DNA of 64,000 nucleotides from Candidatus Gastranaerophilales bacterium (GCA_944326555.1 CALVEK010000010.1:1-64000), one strand, 5' to 3'; shown: positions 43,979 to 53,258, counted from the first letter of the stretch. Program-made: numbers and translations. The notes: generated by a model not told the origin, from the letters alone.

Positions 43979-45064
43979 ATGTTTGACACTACGAAACTTA
44001 ATGAAATAAATCTTAGAGAAGCACAAGAAGAAAAAGAGCTAAAAGAACTTAGTCCTTATGCTGCAAAAAGTTCGCAAAGCAGAGGAAGAGCAAGAGATGA
44101 AGAACCCTGTCCTTTGAGAACAGAATTTCAAAGAGATAGAGACAGAATTATTCACTCTAAGGCATTTCGAAGACTCAAGCACAAAACACAAGTGTTCTTT
44201 TCACCAACAGATGACCATTTTAGAACAAGGATGACTCATACCCTTGAAGTTTCTCAAATTGCAAGGACTATTGCAAGAGCTCTAAATTTAAACGAAGACC
44301 TGTCAGAAGCTATTGCACTCGGACATGATTTAGGGCATACACCATTCGGACACAGCGGTGAAGATGTACTAAATGAGATTATGGACTACGGCTTTAAACA
44401 CGCCGAACACAGTGTCAGAGTTGCAACCATAATAGAAGACTTAAATCTTACACAAGAAACATTGGATGGTATATTAAATCATTCAGGGTCTTTGAGAAAA
44501 GAAAGTCCTGCTTTTACGCTTGAAGGGAAAATTGTTAAACTTTCAGACAAAATTGCATACATAAACCATGATATTGATGACGCTATCAGGGCAAAAATTA
44601 TAAAAGAGTCAGATTTACCTCAAGACTGTATTGACTATTTTTCTATAGACAGAAGTGAACGTATTACAAAAATGGTTATGGATATTGTTCAAAACAGTAT
44701 AGGTAAAGATAAAATTTGCATGTCGGAAGATGCATTCTATCATATTGATAAACTCCGCACTTGGATGTTTAAAAATGTCTATACAAACGAAGTTGCAAAA
44801 AAAGAAGAAAGCAAAGTCAAAGGCATAATATACGGGCTTTTTAATCACTACGAAGCATTACTAAAAAAAAGATTTCCAAACCAAAATGAAGAAGAAATTA
44901 AAAGAACAGTTTGTGATTATATAGCCGGAATGACTGATAGATATGCAATACAAAAATACAAAGAAATATACATACCGCAATCATTCCAAAGCGGTTCAAA
45001 CGATGAATTCTTGTATACTCTGGCAAAAATAAACAACTTAAGTGTTCAATTAACTGTTTTATAA
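43979..45064 (+). CDS. dgt: dGTP triphosphohydrolase-like protein (HD domain)
   Basis: The 361-residue protein belongs to the dGTPase branch of HD hydrolases: DRDRIIHSKAFRRLKHKTQVF, TRMTHTLEVSQIARTIARAL (first His of the HD site), LGHDLGHTPFGHSGEDVL (HD pair) and ILNHSG, LSDKIAYINHDIDDA. It cuts dNTPs to nucleosides and triphosphate to control dNTP pools. AAGGA is six bases upstream, and the gene lies 12 bases after leuC. It ends nine bases before the convergent gene at 45074. Confidence 0.92.
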   Translation: MFDTTKLNEINLREAQEEKELKELSPYAAKSSQSRGRARDEEPCPLRTEFQRDRDRIIHSKAFRRLKHKTQVFFSPTDDHFRTRMTHTLEVSQIARTIARALNLNEDLSEAIALGHDLGHTPFGHSGEDVLNEIMDYGFKHAEHSVRVATIIEDLNLTQETLDGILNHSGSLRKESPAFTLEGKIVKLSDKIAYINHDIDDAIRAKIIKESDLPQDCIDYFSIDRSERITKMVMDIVQNSIGKDKICMSEDAFYHIDKLRTWMFKNVYTNEVAKKEESKVKGIIYGLFNHYEALLKKRFPNQNEEEIKRTVCDYIAGMTDRYAIQKYKEIYIPQSFQSGSNDEFLYTLAKINNLSVQLTVL

Positions 45065-45073
45065 TAAAGAACA

Positions 45074-45778
45074 CTACTTATCTTGTTTAATCTTTTGGGG
45101 CGGATCTATTTTAGGAACATATTTATCAGTCATTACGGAAGATCTTAACTTTCCGACAGAATATTTCAACCCGCCTAATAAAAGCGCCATCACAAAAATA
45201 CCTATAACTTCAGAGTATTTAGACCCTTTAAGTTCTTCTCCATTATCATTGTGAATTTCTTTAAAAAGTCCTTTTTCATAACTTATATAATATTTTTCAC
45301 CAGTTTTGGCATCTTTCAAAGTTGTAGACTCTAAAATATCATTTTTGTTGTAAACATTCACAAACTTTAATTGTTTTCCGTCTTCTTTTCTTAAAATTTC
45401 ACCAAAAACAGTGGTATGATCAGGAGATTTTATTCGCAAATGATTATATTTATACTCATCATTCTCTTTGTAAACACTGTCCTTAATAGAGGACAAAACA
45501 AAAGTTTTTTCCTGTATTTTGGGCAAACCTTGCTGATAATTACCTATACTTTCAAAGCAATCTTCCTGCAACTGATTCAAATTATAATAACTAAAATCTT
45601 CACTACAACCACTTAAAGCAAAGGCACCTGACATAGCAGCCATTAGAGGTAACAATCTGTCAACAGATGCGGATTTTACATCTTTATTATAATTTAAATT
45701 ATGGGCTTTGTTTTTTTTTGCATAAAAAGCCGTATTTTTAGGAGAATATCTGTATGAATTAACTGAACTTACTAACAC
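45074..45778 (-). CDS. Unknown protein with internal lipobox-like motif, 234 aa
   Basis: The start is GTG, close behind GAAGGAGG. The N-terminus is polar and basic (SSVNSYRYSPKNTAFYAKKNK) and is followed by a hydrophobic stretch ending in FALSGCSED at Cys-58, which reads as a lipobox but lies far from the start. The middle is charged with short strands. A single membrane segment lies near the C-terminus (GIFVMALLLGGLKYSV), followed by basic and Pro-rich residues. No family was recognised. It follows the 46394 gene by 13 bases and is probably in its operon. Confidence 0.72.
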   Translation of the reverse strand: MLVSSVNSYRYSPKNTAFYAKKNKAHNLNYNKDVKSASVDRLLPLMAAMSGAFALSGCSEDFSYYNLNQLQEDCFESIGNYQQGLPKIQEKTFVLSSIKDSVYKENDEYKYNHLRIKSPDHTTVFGEILRKEDGKQLKFVNVYNKNDILESTTLKDAKTGEKYYISYEKGLFKEIHNDNGEELKGSKYSEVIGIFVMALLLGGLKYSVGKLRSSVMTDKYVPKIDPPQKIKQDK

Positions 45779-45791
45779 AAAAGCCTCCTTC

Positions 45792-46394
45792 TTATTTGTT
45801 TAGAACATTTTCATGCCAATACTCTCTTGAACCATCAGACAATGTTCTTTTATTGACCTCTTGGTAATATTTAGAAATACTGCCATAGCTTTGTTCCACC
45901 TTCATTCCATTTAAAGAATCATCTACCCACATATAGTCTTTAACCTTATCAGAAGTAGTTAATCTGCGTTCAATCGCATACAATTTAACTGATTGTTTTT
46001 TATTTTCATTAATAAAATGCTTTCTTACAAAAGAAACTATCTTGTCAATCCCATTTTTCACAGTTGATTTTGTATAAGAAACAACTCTCTTTTCATTATA
46101 ATCATCTAATGTTGTAAATTTTTCTTTCACAGTGCCATCTTTTTGGAAAATTATTAACTTATCAACAAGAATAGGTTTCGCCGCTCCTCTGTACACACCG
46201 GCTTTACCTAAAATCGCGATATCTCCATTTTTCATTTTGCGTCCATAGACTCCATAAAAATCAGATGCAAGATTTTTCATATTATCAATTTCTTTAGTAA
46301 TATTATTTGCTATACTTGGCTCTATATCACTAATCAATGTCTTGATACGACCAACATCTTGTTTACAAAAATTTTGAAGTTGAACAGTAGTCAT
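45792..46394 (-). CDS. Hypothetical cytoplasmic protein, 200 aa
   Basis: I start it at the ATG at 46394, eight bases after AGAGGG; the longer frame begins before that site. The sequence begins MTTVQLQNFCKQDVGRIKTLI. It shows alternating strands (DIAILGKAGVYRGAAKPILVDKLIIFQKDG), a basic helix (IVSFVRKHFINENKKQS) and ends SDGSREYWHENVLNK. There is no signal peptide or membrane segment. No family was recognised. The neighbour at 45074 is probably co-transcribed. Confidence 0.72.
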   Translation of the reverse strand: MTTVQLQNFCKQDVGRIKTLISDIEPSIANNITKEIDNMKNLASDFYGVYGRKMKNGDIAILGKAGVYRGAAKPILVDKLIIFQKDGTVKEKFTTLDDYNEKRVVSYTKSTVKNGIDKIVSFVRKHFINENKKQSVKLYAIERRLTTSDKVKDYMWVDDSLNGMKVEQSYGSISKYYQEVNKRTLSDGSREYWHENVLNK

Positions 46395-46494
46395 TAATTT
46401 ATCCCTCTCACTTATAATGCGCATAAATTTTTAGAATCTGATTACATAAAACTTGTAATAAAAAATTTTGCGCTTTTTTAAAGAAATCTTAACA

Positions 46495-46525
46495 AAAAGG
46501 CGATTCGTACAACGAATCGCCTTTT
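46495..46525. terminator. Terminator after rpsI
   Basis: A perfect 14-bp inverted repeat with core AAAAGGCGATTCGT / ACGAATCGCCTTTT around a 3-base loop. On the minus strand it closes the rpsI end of the ribosomal operon. Confidence 0.95.
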
Positions 46526-46547
46526 GAATATTTGAATAAGAACAATA

Positions 46548-46946
46548 TTAACGTTTTGAGAATTGGAATCTCTTTCTTGCTCTTTTTCTACCATATTTTT
46601 TACGTTCTTTAACACGAGCATCTCTTGTCAACAAACCTTCAGCTTTAAGAACACTTCTTAATTCAGGATTGTATTCTAATAGCGCTCTTGAAATACCGTG
46701 TCTGATTGCGCCTGCTTGAGAGCAAATACCGCCACCAACAGCTTTAACTCTTACATCAAAGTTTTCCATGTTTTCTGTCAAAGCTAATGGTTTGTATACC
46801 ATAATCTTCATAGCAGGTCTGTTTCCAAGATAAGCATCCATTGTCTTACCGTTAATGAATACTCTACCTTTACCTTTAACCAATTTTACAACTGCAATAG
46901 AGGTTTTTCTTCTGCCTGTTGCCATTATTACTTTATTATCAGCCAT
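46548..46946 (-). CDS. rpsI: 30S ribosomal protein S9
   Basis: The 132-residue protein has S9 features: [19 protein letters not shown] at the start, [24 protein letters not shown] in the middle and the basic tail [17 protein letters not shown] whose end reaches the P-site tRNA. The start overlaps the rplM stop by one base. It is the last gene of the operon, ending at a strong terminator. Confidence 0.97.
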   Translation of the reverse strand: MADNKVIMATGRRKTSIAVVKLVKGKGRVFINGKTMDAYLGNRPAMKIMVYKPLALTENMENFDVRVKAVGGGICSQAGAIRHGISRALLEYNPELRSVLKAEGLLTRDARVKERKKYGRKRARKRFQFSKR

Positions 46947-47383
46947 TATTTAGCCTCCATTTCATATACTACAGGTTTTTGAGCTTCATGCGGATGCTCA
47001 GGACCAGCGTAAACTTTGAGCTTTGTAAATTGTTGAGCCCCCAAAGTATTGTGAGGAAGCATTCCTTTTACAGCTTTTTCAATAGCTTTAGTAGGATCTT
47101 TTTCCATCAAATCTTTGAAAGATATAGATTTTAATCCACCAGGAAAACCTGTGTGATGGTAGTAAATTTTATCAGTTTCCTTTTTACCTGTAACCTGAAT
47201 TTTATCAGCATTGATAACGATTACAAAATCACCTGTATCAACGTTAGGTGTGTATTCAGGTTTATGTTTACCTCTCAAAAGATTAGCAACAGTTGCTGCC
47301 AAACGTCCAAGAATTTGACCTTCTGCATCAACTATATACCATTTTCTTTCAACTTCAAGAGGTTTTGCTGAATATGTTTTCAT
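46946..47383 (-). CDS. rplM: 50S ribosomal protein L13
   Basis: The 145-residue protein has [42 protein letters not shown] and the [22 protein letters not shown] signature of L13, an early assembly protein of the 50S subunit. It lies between truA and rpsI, the order found in cyanobacteria and many Firmicutes. Confidence 0.97.
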   Translation of the reverse strand: MKTYSAKPLEVERKWYIVDAEGQILGRLAATVANLLRGKHKPEYTPNVDTGDFVIVINADKIQVTGKKETDKIYYHHTGFPGGLKSISFKDLMEKDPTKAIEKAVKGMLPHNTLGAQQFTKLKVYAGPEHPHEAQKPVVYEMEAK

Positions 47384-47398
47384 TTTCAGTTTTCTCCA

Positions 47399-48184
47399 TT
47401 ATTTAGTTTCTTTATAATCATCGTAACCTACTTCCATCAGGGTTAAACCATCAGGAGAAATAGTAGGACCTGCCTTTGTTCTGTCCTTTGCATCAAGAAC
47501 TTCTTTCATAAATTCGGGTTCAAATTTATTATGCTCTATCAATAGCAAAGTACCGACAATAGTACGAACCATATTATATAAAAAGCGATTCGCTACAATC
47601 TCAAAGATAATTTCATCATCTTTTTTTGAACAAAAAGCCTTATATACAATACAATCCTTAGCAGGATTTGTCGCCCTCATCGATTTAAAAGAAGTAAAAT
47701 CATGCACTCCAATCAAATAAGAAAGGGCTTTATTCATTCTCTCTATATCTAAGGGTTCTCGAACAAGAAGAGAATGCCCATCCCAGACAGAACGTTGTTT
47801 TCTGTTTACGATCTTGTATTGATACCGACGATACTTTGCACTAATTTGTGCATGAAAACTATCCTCAACTTCTTGGATAGATTTAACGCTTATATCATCA
47901 GGTAAAAGCCCGTTTAGAGAATTCAAAAACCTTGAAGCAACAATCGGTTTTTTTAACTCAAAATGAACAACCTGACCTTTTGAGTGCACGCCGGCATCCG
48001 TTCTGCCAGAGAATATTGTTTTTACTTTATACGAAGAACCGCTATCATCAGATTTAACGGTACTTCTTGTCAATGTACAAAGGGCTTTGTCAAGTTCAGA
48101 CTGAATTGTCTTTTCTCCAGGCTGAACCTGAGAACCCGAATAATTTGTTCCGATATATTCAACGATAATCGAATACTTCGGCAT
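47399..48184 (-). CDS. truA: tRNA pseudouridine(38-40) synthase
   Basis: TruA converts uridines 38-40 of tRNA anticodon arms to pseudouridine. The 261-residue protein has IVEYIGTNYSGSQVQPGEKTIQ (with one residue away from the usual GWQ), SGRTDAGVHSKGQVVHF with the catalytic Asp and RRYQYKIVNRK. GAGGG precedes two adjacent ATG codons; I chose the second (48184) for spacing. It lies between rplQ and rplM, as in cyanobacteria, and is translated with them. Confidence 0.94.
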   Translation of the reverse strand: MPKYSIIVEYIGTNYSGSQVQPGEKTIQSELDKALCTLTRSTVKSDDSGSSYKVKTIFSGRTDAGVHSKGQVVHFELKKPIVASRFLNSLNGLLPDDISVKSIQEVEDSFHAQISAKYRRYQYKIVNRKQRSVWDGHSLLVREPLDIERMNKALSYLIGVHDFTSFKSMRATNPAKDCIVYKAFCSKKDDEIIFEIVANRFLYNMVRTIVGTLLLIEHNKFEPEFMKEVLDAKDRTKAGPTISPDGLTLMEVGYDDYKETK

Positions 48185-48195
48185 CATACCCTCGA

Positions 48196-48633
48196 TTATA
48201 CGAGTTGAATCAATGCCATTTCCGCAGCATCGCCGCGTCTTGGAGGCATTCTGTAGATTCTAGTATATCCGCCATTTCTGTTAGCGTATTTTTTACCTGT
48301 TTCAGAGAACAATTTTCTTAAAATTGTCTGAGCAACAGCTTTCTTTTCTTTATCTGCTTTTTCTACGCCTTCAAGTACTTCGCCTGTTTCAAAATTCATG
48401 AATTTTCCTGTTTCTTTGTCAAATATGAATTTTGCAGCTAATCTTCTTGAGTGAAGAGTACCTTGTTTTGCAAGAGAAATAATATTTTCTGCATAAGGTT
48501 TAAGAGCTTTTGCTCTTGCCATAGTAGTTTTTATTTCACCGTGCAAAATAAGTTCAGTAGCTAAAGAACGCAACAAAGCATTTCTTTGATCTTGTGCTTT
48601 TCCTAATTTGTGTTTTTTAGACTGGTGTCTCAT
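48196..48633 (-). CDS. rplQ: 50S ribosomal protein L17
   Basis: This 145-residue L17 begins MRHQSKKHKLGKAQDQRNALLRSLATEL in family style and ends RNGGYTRIYRMPPRRGDAAEMALIQLV. It is 20-30 residues longer than usual, because of a charged insert in the middle (KETGKFMNFETGEVLEGVEKADKEKK). L17 binds domain III of 23S rRNA. It lies downstream of rpoA, the normal place. Confidence 0.96.
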   Translation of the reverse strand: MRHQSKKHKLGKAQDQRNALLRSLATELILHGEIKTTMARAKALKPYAENIISLAKQGTLHSRRLAAKFIFDKETGKFMNFETGEVLEGVEKADKEKKAVAQTILRKLFSETGKKYANRNGGYTRIYRMPPRRGDAAEMALIQLV

Positions 48634-48678
48634 TTTTATTTGTCCTTTTTCTTATTATTTCTATTATTACCGGAGGAA

Positions 48679-49662
48679 TTATACCAACTCGTCCATATCT
48701 ACACCTTCAGGATTTGGCATTAAATCCAAACCAAACTGGTGTAATTTTTCAATAACTTCGTCAGATGATTTCTTACCAAAGTTCTTGATATTCAACAAAT
48801 CATGTTCTGATTTTTTAAGTAATTCAGCCATGTTGTTTATGCTTGCTCTTTTTAAGCAATTGTACGCTCTAACTGACAATTCCAAATCTTCTATAGAAAT
48901 TGTAGGAGCATTTGTATCAACTTCTTCCTCTTCTTCAATAACTGCAGCTTGAGGAACAGTTACAACAGGAGTACCTGTAATTGCAGCAATCTGCATAAAG
49001 TGTTCGATAAGAATATTAGCAGATTGAGCAAGAGCAACATTTACATCAATAGAACCGTTTGACCAGATTTCAAGATTCAATTTATCATAATCAGTAACAT
49101 CACCTACACGAGTGTTTTCTACATTGTAGCTAACACGTTTGATAGGCATGAAAGTTGCATCAATCGGAAGCATATCAATAGGCATTGCTCCATTGTTATT
49201 TTTCAAAACATCCTGAGCAATATAGCCCTTGCCTGTTTCAACCATGATATCAGCGTGGATAGAACCGCCCTCAGCAACTGTACAAATTAACCAATCAGGG
49301 TTAACAATCTTAACTCCGGCTGGTAATTGAATATCAGAAGCAAGAACCGGTCCCGGTTTATCGATGTCTAATCTCAATTGTTGAGGTTCTTTTGAGTCAG
49401 TTTTTACAACCATACCCTTAAGATTCAACATTATATCAATTACATCTTCAACAATACCAGGAATAGCAGTGTATTCGTGAGTAATACCTTCTATTCTTAC
49501 AGCAGTAACTGCTGCACCTTCCAAAGAAGAAAGCAATACACGTCTTAATGCGTTACCGATTGTATTACCAAATCCTCTTTCTAATGGTTCAATAACGAAT
49601 TTACCGTACTGTGAACCATCTGAGTTAGTTGCTGTATTGTTGCATTTAATTTTTAATTCCAT
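48679..49662 (-). CDS. rpoA: RNA polymerase alpha subunit
   Basis: The 327-residue protein has the alpha N-terminal domain (FVIEPLERGFGNTIGNALRRVLLSSLEGAAVTAVRI, VEDVIDIMLNLKGMV) for beta/beta' assembly. A Glu-rich linker (VIEEEEEVDTNAPT) follows. The C-terminal domain (LELSVRAYNCLKRASINNMAELL, NFGKKSSDEVIEKL) contacts upstream promoter DNA and activators. It lies between rpsD and rplQ. Confidence 0.97.
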   Translation of the reverse strand: MELKIKCNNTATNSDGSQYGKFVIEPLERGFGNTIGNALRRVLLSSLEGAAVTAVRIEGITHEYTAIPGIVEDVIDIMLNLKGMVVKTDSKEPQQLRLDIDKPGPVLASDIQLPAGVKIVNPDWLICTVAEGGSIHADIMVETGKGYIAQDVLKNNNGAMPIDMLPIDATFMPIKRVSYNVENTRVGDVTDYDKLNLEIWSNGSIDVNVALAQSANILIEHFMQIAAITGTPVVTVPQAAVIEEEEEVDTNAPTISIEDLELSVRAYNCLKRASINNMAELLKKSEHDLLNIKNFGKKSSDEVIEKLHQFGLDLMPNPEGVDMDELV

Positions 49663-49718
49663 CTGTTTTTCTCCTAATTGTTGATTATTCGGATTAAGTT
49701 ATCTAAAACTTATGTGGA

Positions 49719-50318
49719 CTATTTTGAGTAGTACTCAATTACTAATTGTTCTTTGAATTCAGGATCGAGTTCTTCTCTTTCAGGAATTCTGTCAAAAACA
49801 ATTTTTTGAGCATTGGCATCAACTGTCATCCAAGCCGGACCAGCCACATCCAATGGTTCCATTACAGACTTAACGAATTCAGCACTTCTTGTTCTAACTG
49901 TAATTTCGTCGCCTGCTTTTACTAGGTAAGATGGAATATCAACTTTTTTACCATTAACAAGAATATGTCCATGGTTTACGATTTGTCTTGCTTGTTTTCT
50001 TGTAGTTGCAAAACCTGCTCTGAACAATACGTTGTCAACTCTTCTTTCTAAGAATTGAAGAAGAACTGTACCTGTAACGCCTTTTGTTCTTGCAGCTTTG
50101 TTATAGTATTTTGCAAATTGTTTTTCGCTTACTAAATATGTAAGTCTGATTTTTTGCTTTTCATTTAAGTGAATAGCATAGTCAGAAAGTTTTTTTCTTG
50201 CAGCACCATGCTGACCTGAAGCAGTCTGTCTCAAAGAAGAAACCAACTTTCTGTTAGATAAATCCGTTACACCGAAGTTACGGAATAATTTATTTGAAGG
50301 TCCTGTATACTTAGCCAA
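49719..50318 (-). CDS. rpsD: 30S ribosomal protein S4
   Basis: A 199-residue S4 with KLSDYAIHLNEKQKIRLTYLVSEKQF, LLQFLERRVDNVLFRAGFATTRKQARQIVNHGHILVNGKKVDIPSY (S4 RNA-binding domain) and a short C-terminal tail. There is no N-terminal Cys cluster, so it is the zinc-free form. S4 starts assembly of the 30S body. Its place between rpsK and rpoA is typical of many bacteria; in most cyanobacteria S4 lies elsewhere. Confidence 0.97.
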   Translation of the reverse strand: MAKYTGPSNKLFRNFGVTDLSNRKLVSSLRQTASGQHGAARKKLSDYAIHLNEKQKIRLTYLVSEKQFAKYYNKAARTKGVTGTVLLQFLERRVDNVLFRAGFATTRKQARQIVNHGHILVNGKKVDIPSYLVKAGDEITVRTRSAEFVKSVMEPLDVAGPAWMTVDANAQKIVFDRIPEREELDPEFKEQLVIEYYSK

Positions 50319-50343
50319 TTTTGACTCCTTTGTCGTTAATTAA

Positions 50344-50730
50344 TTATACTCTACGTTTTTTAGGCGGACGGCATCCGTTGTGAGGTATAGGAGTAACGTC
50401 CTTGATTAATGTGATTTCAAGTCCGGCAGCTTGAATAGCTCTGATAGCTGTTTCTCTACCTGAACCCGGTCCTTTGATATAGACTTCTACTTTCTTCATT
50501 CCTTGGTCAACAGATTTTTTTGCAACCTGAGCAGCAGCTGATTGAGCAGCAAACGGAGTACCTTTTCTAGCACCTTTAAAACCGCAGCCACCTGCAGATG
50601 CCCAAGCTATAGCATTACCCTGTGTATCGCAAGAAGTTACGATTGTATTGTTAAATGTTGATTGAATGTGAACAACACCCTGCAATACATTCTTTTTTTC
50701 TTTCTTTTTAGTTTTAATTGGTCTTGCCAT
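50344..50730 (-). CDS. rpsK: 30S ribosomal protein S11
   Basis: The 128-residue protein shows [46 protein letters not shown] and the tail [18 protein letters not shown] of S11, which sits on the 30S platform near the mRNA exit. It lies 25 bases before rpsD. Confidence 0.97.
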   Translation of the reverse strand: MARPIKTKKKEKKNVLQGVVHIQSTFNNTIVTSCDTQGNAIAWASAGGCGFKGARKGTPFAAQSAAAQVAKKSVDQGMKKVEVYIKGPGSGRETAIRAIQAAGLEITLIKDVTPIPHNGCRPPKKRRV

Positions 50731-50777
50731 TTTTATTTCCTTTAATTATTACTCTTGTGTACTTAAACTAACAGTTA

Positions 50778-51143
50778 TTATTTTTTCTTAGAAACAGGAC
50801 CTGTCTTTTTACCACGTCTTGTTCTTGCGTTAGTTTTTGTTCTTTGTCCTCTTACAGGAAGTTTTCTTCTGTGTCTCATTCCTCTGTAAGAGTTGATTTC
50901 AGAAAGTCTCTTGATGTTAAGAGATTCTTCTCTTCTCAAATCACCTTCGATATGGTAATTTGTAAGTTCGTTTCTGAGCTTTTTAATATCGTCATCTGTC
51001 AAGTCGTCTGTTCTCAAATCTTCTGAGATTCCGCAAGCTGCGAGAATTTTAGAAGAACGAGTAGGTCCGATGCCGTATATATAGGTTAAAGCTATAACCA
51101 TTCTTTTGTTACGAGGTAAATCTACCCCAGCCAATCTTGCCAT
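50778..51143 (-). CDS. rpsM: 30S ribosomal protein S13
   Basis: The 121-residue protein starts [26 protein letters not shown] and has [44 protein letters not shown], with a basic tail [10 protein letters not shown] that approaches the P site. S13 forms bridges to the 50S subunit at the head. It is followed by rpsK. Confidence 0.97.
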   Translation of the reverse strand: MARLAGVDLPRNKRMVIALTYIYGIGPTRSSKILAACGISEDLRTDDLTDDDIKKLRNELTNYHIEGDLRREESLNIKRLSEINSYRGMRHRRKLPVRGQRTKTNARTRRGKKTGPVSKKK

Positions 51144-51213
51144 TGTTTCTCCTTATGTTAACTTAGTGATTGTTTTTGACTTTTGTCTTGGACTGTTGAT
51201 ATTAAAGAGTCAA

Positions 51214-51327
51214 CTATCCTTGTCTTTGTTTGTGTTTTGGGTTTTTACAAATAACCGTAATTCTTCCTCTTCTTCTGATGAATTTACAGTCTTTGCACAT
51301 TTTCTTAACTGATGCTCTTACTTTCAT
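51214..51327 (-). CDS. rpmJ: 50S ribosomal protein L36
   Basis: A 37-codon gene read by hand: [16 protein letters not shown], then [21 protein letters not shown]. It is the zinc-binding L36 type with C-x2-C, a later Cys and His. AAGGA lies seven bases before the ATG. It lies between infA and rpsM, its normal place. Confidence 0.97.
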   Translation of the reverse strand: MKVRASVKKMCKDCKFIRRRGRITVICKNPKHKQRQG

Positions 51328-51408
51328 TTTTTTGTCCTTATCTAGTGTTTCATTTTTGCCGCGTAAATCCCGAGAGGCGGGATTCTTTTATAAATAAAGC
51401 CGAAGCTG

Positions 51409-51624
51409 TTATTTTAACCTGTATGTAATTCTTCCTCTTGTTAAGTCATACGGCGTCATTTCAACTTTTACTTTATCGCCGGGAAGAATCTTAATAAAAT
51501 TCTTTCTTATTTTCCCTGAAATATGAGCAAGAATTTCGTGTCCGTTTTCCAATTCAACTCTAAACATTGCGTTGGGTAGTGATTCTAAAATCTTGCCTTC
51601 AAATTCTATTACGTCTTTTGCCAT
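51409..51624 (-). CDS. infA: Translation initiation factor IF-1
   Basis: A 71-residue S1/OB-fold protein: [69 protein letters not shown], given in family order. It blocks the A site during initiation. GAAGG lies close before the ATG. It starts the rpmJ-rpsM-rpsK-rpsD-rpoA-rplQ-truA-rplM-rpsI run. Its usual upstream partners adk and map are not here. Confidence 0.97.
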   Translation of the reverse strand: MAKDVIEFEGKILESLPNAMFRVELENGHEILAHISGKIRKNFIKILPGDKVKVEMTPYDLTRGRITYRLK

Positions 51625-52287
51625 TTTACCTTCTTTATTGTTTTTATTGCGTTTCGGCGGGGATTACGTTACATTTTTTGCTTTAGAAACAAGGTGTTTT
51701 TTGACATAATATGCCCCACTTTCTTAATCTTACATGCTCAAAACTCATAAGCAAGTGGTTTCCATTGATTTTATTAAATTTGAGGCAGATTTTTAAGAAA
51801 ACGCATGCTATTGTTTATTTAAAATAAAGATATATTTAACAAAATCGCCATTGTTTAACATTCACTTTTTACAGGCGTTTTGAGATTTTTTGTTAACTTT
51901 TATTAATTTTCTAATTATAGTATTTTAAAATAAACAATCATGCCAAATTGGCACAAAAACCACTTATTTAAATCAATAATATAAAAAACTATAACAAACT
52001 TAAAGAGCTATAACGCTCAAATTAATATAACTAAGACGACAAAACTCTATTAAAACATAAAATTCCAACAGAAATGTAAACAAATATTACAGAAATTTGT
52101 AATTTTATTTTTTAAAAGGCAATTCTCATTTCTAAAAATACTTTATATAAGAGTAAGGGAAATCCAAAATTTAAAGGAAGAAAAACAAATACATAAAACA
52201 CTTTAAGTTTTAAAACTTACAAAACAATAAGAAATTAATAAGTTTTATCCATATACTCTCTCTCTCTTAATATCCTCGTGTTTATTT
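51625..52287. other. Long AT-rich gene-free gap upstream of infA
   Basis: About 660 bases without a convincing protein gene. The left end must contain the minus-strand infA promoter. A palindrome TGCCAAATTGGCA lies at 51941-51953, and small hairpins occur at 52003-52014. A forward terminator at 52288 implies a plus-strand transcript ending there, whose start I could not fix. Confidence 0.5.
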
Positions 52288-52321
52288 AATGCTTGCAACA
52301 ACTTTGTAAGCATTTTTTTTT
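52288..52321 (+). terminator. Orphan forward terminator
   Basis: AATGCTTGCAA (52288-52298) pairs with TTGTAAGCATT (52304-52314) around a 5-base loop, with one G-U pair, followed by TTTTTTT (52315 on). No plus-strand gene ends before it, so it may end a small RNA. Confidence 0.8.
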
Positions 52322-52331
52322 GCTTTATAAT
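52304..52331 (+). promoter_or_regulatory. Promoter of 52360 gene overlapping the terminator
   Basis: TTGTAA (52304-52309) lies in the terminator's 3' arm; a 16-bp spacer leads to TATAAT (52326-52331). The -10 follows the T-run through TTTTTGCT, as at 12192 and 17491. Confidence 0.55.
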
Positions 52332-52359
52332 GAAAAATCCGACAACAAAGGTTTAAATC

Positions 52360-53226
52360 ATGACATTTTCAATAAATGACTTTAACAGTCTATTCCAACA
52401 TACAATAGCAAAAATTAAGAAAACACAATACTCGCAAACTGTTTCGGAAAAAATAAAAACAACACCGGTTAAAGACAGTTTCGAAAAAGCAAAAGAAATA
52501 AAAATTTTCGACATTATACATTTCACACCTAAAGAAAAAACAGCACAAAAAATACAAGTCGAACAAAATCCTTTTGATAAAGGCACCATATATAAAAAAA
52601 TTACAAATAAAGAAACAGGACAAAAAGAAAAAGTACCCTATGAAGTTGAAATAGCAAAATCACAAAAAGATTATACAGTTACATATCATATAGTTGACCC
52701 AAAGACGAAAGAAGAAATTGGTTTTGTCTCAATTGACGACTGGACAAAAGCTAAAAGCAATCCCAAATATGCTTTTTGGGTTGAAAACAGTCGCCTTCTT
52801 GATGATTTTTCAGAAATAGGTATCACAGGAGACAGAATTTCTATCGATTTTTTACAAAATAACAACGATAAACAATTTTCAGGCATAGGCAAATTAGCCG
52901 ACCAAATAGCTATTGAATACTGTCTTAAAGAGGGCATTCCAACAAACATTGTATCAGTTGCAAAGGAAAACTCACACGTTGCACATTACAAAAGAGGCAG
53001 AAGATTTATTGAGCTGGATAAAAATGATACTGACATTGATTATTATGAATTTAAAAGACAATTTGGAACAACAGATCCAAACAAAATAATAGAAGAGCGT
53101 ATTGCAAAAGCTCAAGGAAACGGTAAAATTGACACATCTGATTTATTCGGGCTTTATATGTATATGCCACAGGAAATAGTAAATAAATATCTTGAAAGAA
53201 TAAAAGAACATCCTATTCTGCATTAA
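52360..53226 (+). CDS. GNAT-like acetyltransferase-type protein, lineage-specific, 288 aa
   Basis: AAAGG lies eight bases before the ATG. After a Lys-rich N-terminal region, the middle follows a GNAT layout: YTVTYHIVDPKTKEEIGFVSI, then VENSRLLDDFSEIGITGDRISIDFL, an acetyl-CoA loop-like FSGIGKLADQIAIEYCLKEG (compare R/Q-GxGx(G/A)L) and VSVAKENSHVAHYKRGRRFIEL near the usual final strand. The assignment is by pattern only. It is the only plus-strand gene inserted in the ribosomal region and is bounded by terminators on both sides. Confidence 0.65.
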   Translation: MTFSINDFNSLFQHTIAKIKKTQYSQTVSEKIKTTPVKDSFEKAKEIKIFDIIHFTPKEKTAQKIQVEQNPFDKGTIYKKITNKETGQKEKVPYEVEIAKSQKDYTVTYHIVDPKTKEEIGFVSIDDWTKAKSNPKYAFWVENSRLLDDFSEIGITGDRISIDFLQNNNDKQFSGIGKLADQIAIEYCLKEGIPTNIVSVAKENSHVAHYKRGRRFIELDKNDTDIDYYEFKRQFGTTDPNKIIEERIAKAQGNGKIDTSDLFGLYMYMPQEIVNKYLERIKEHPILH

Positions 53227-53258
53227 AAAAAGCAATCTCATATAGAGATTGCTTTTTT
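53226..53258. terminator. Bidirectional terminator between 52360 gene and secY
   Basis: GCAATCTC (53232-53239) pairs with GAGATTGC (53245-53252) around ATATA, with A6-7 and T6 flanks that serve both strands. Confidence 0.92.

Noticed and set aside
51733-51795. 20-codon frame in the infA gap
   Set aside because: No ribosome site and too short to support.
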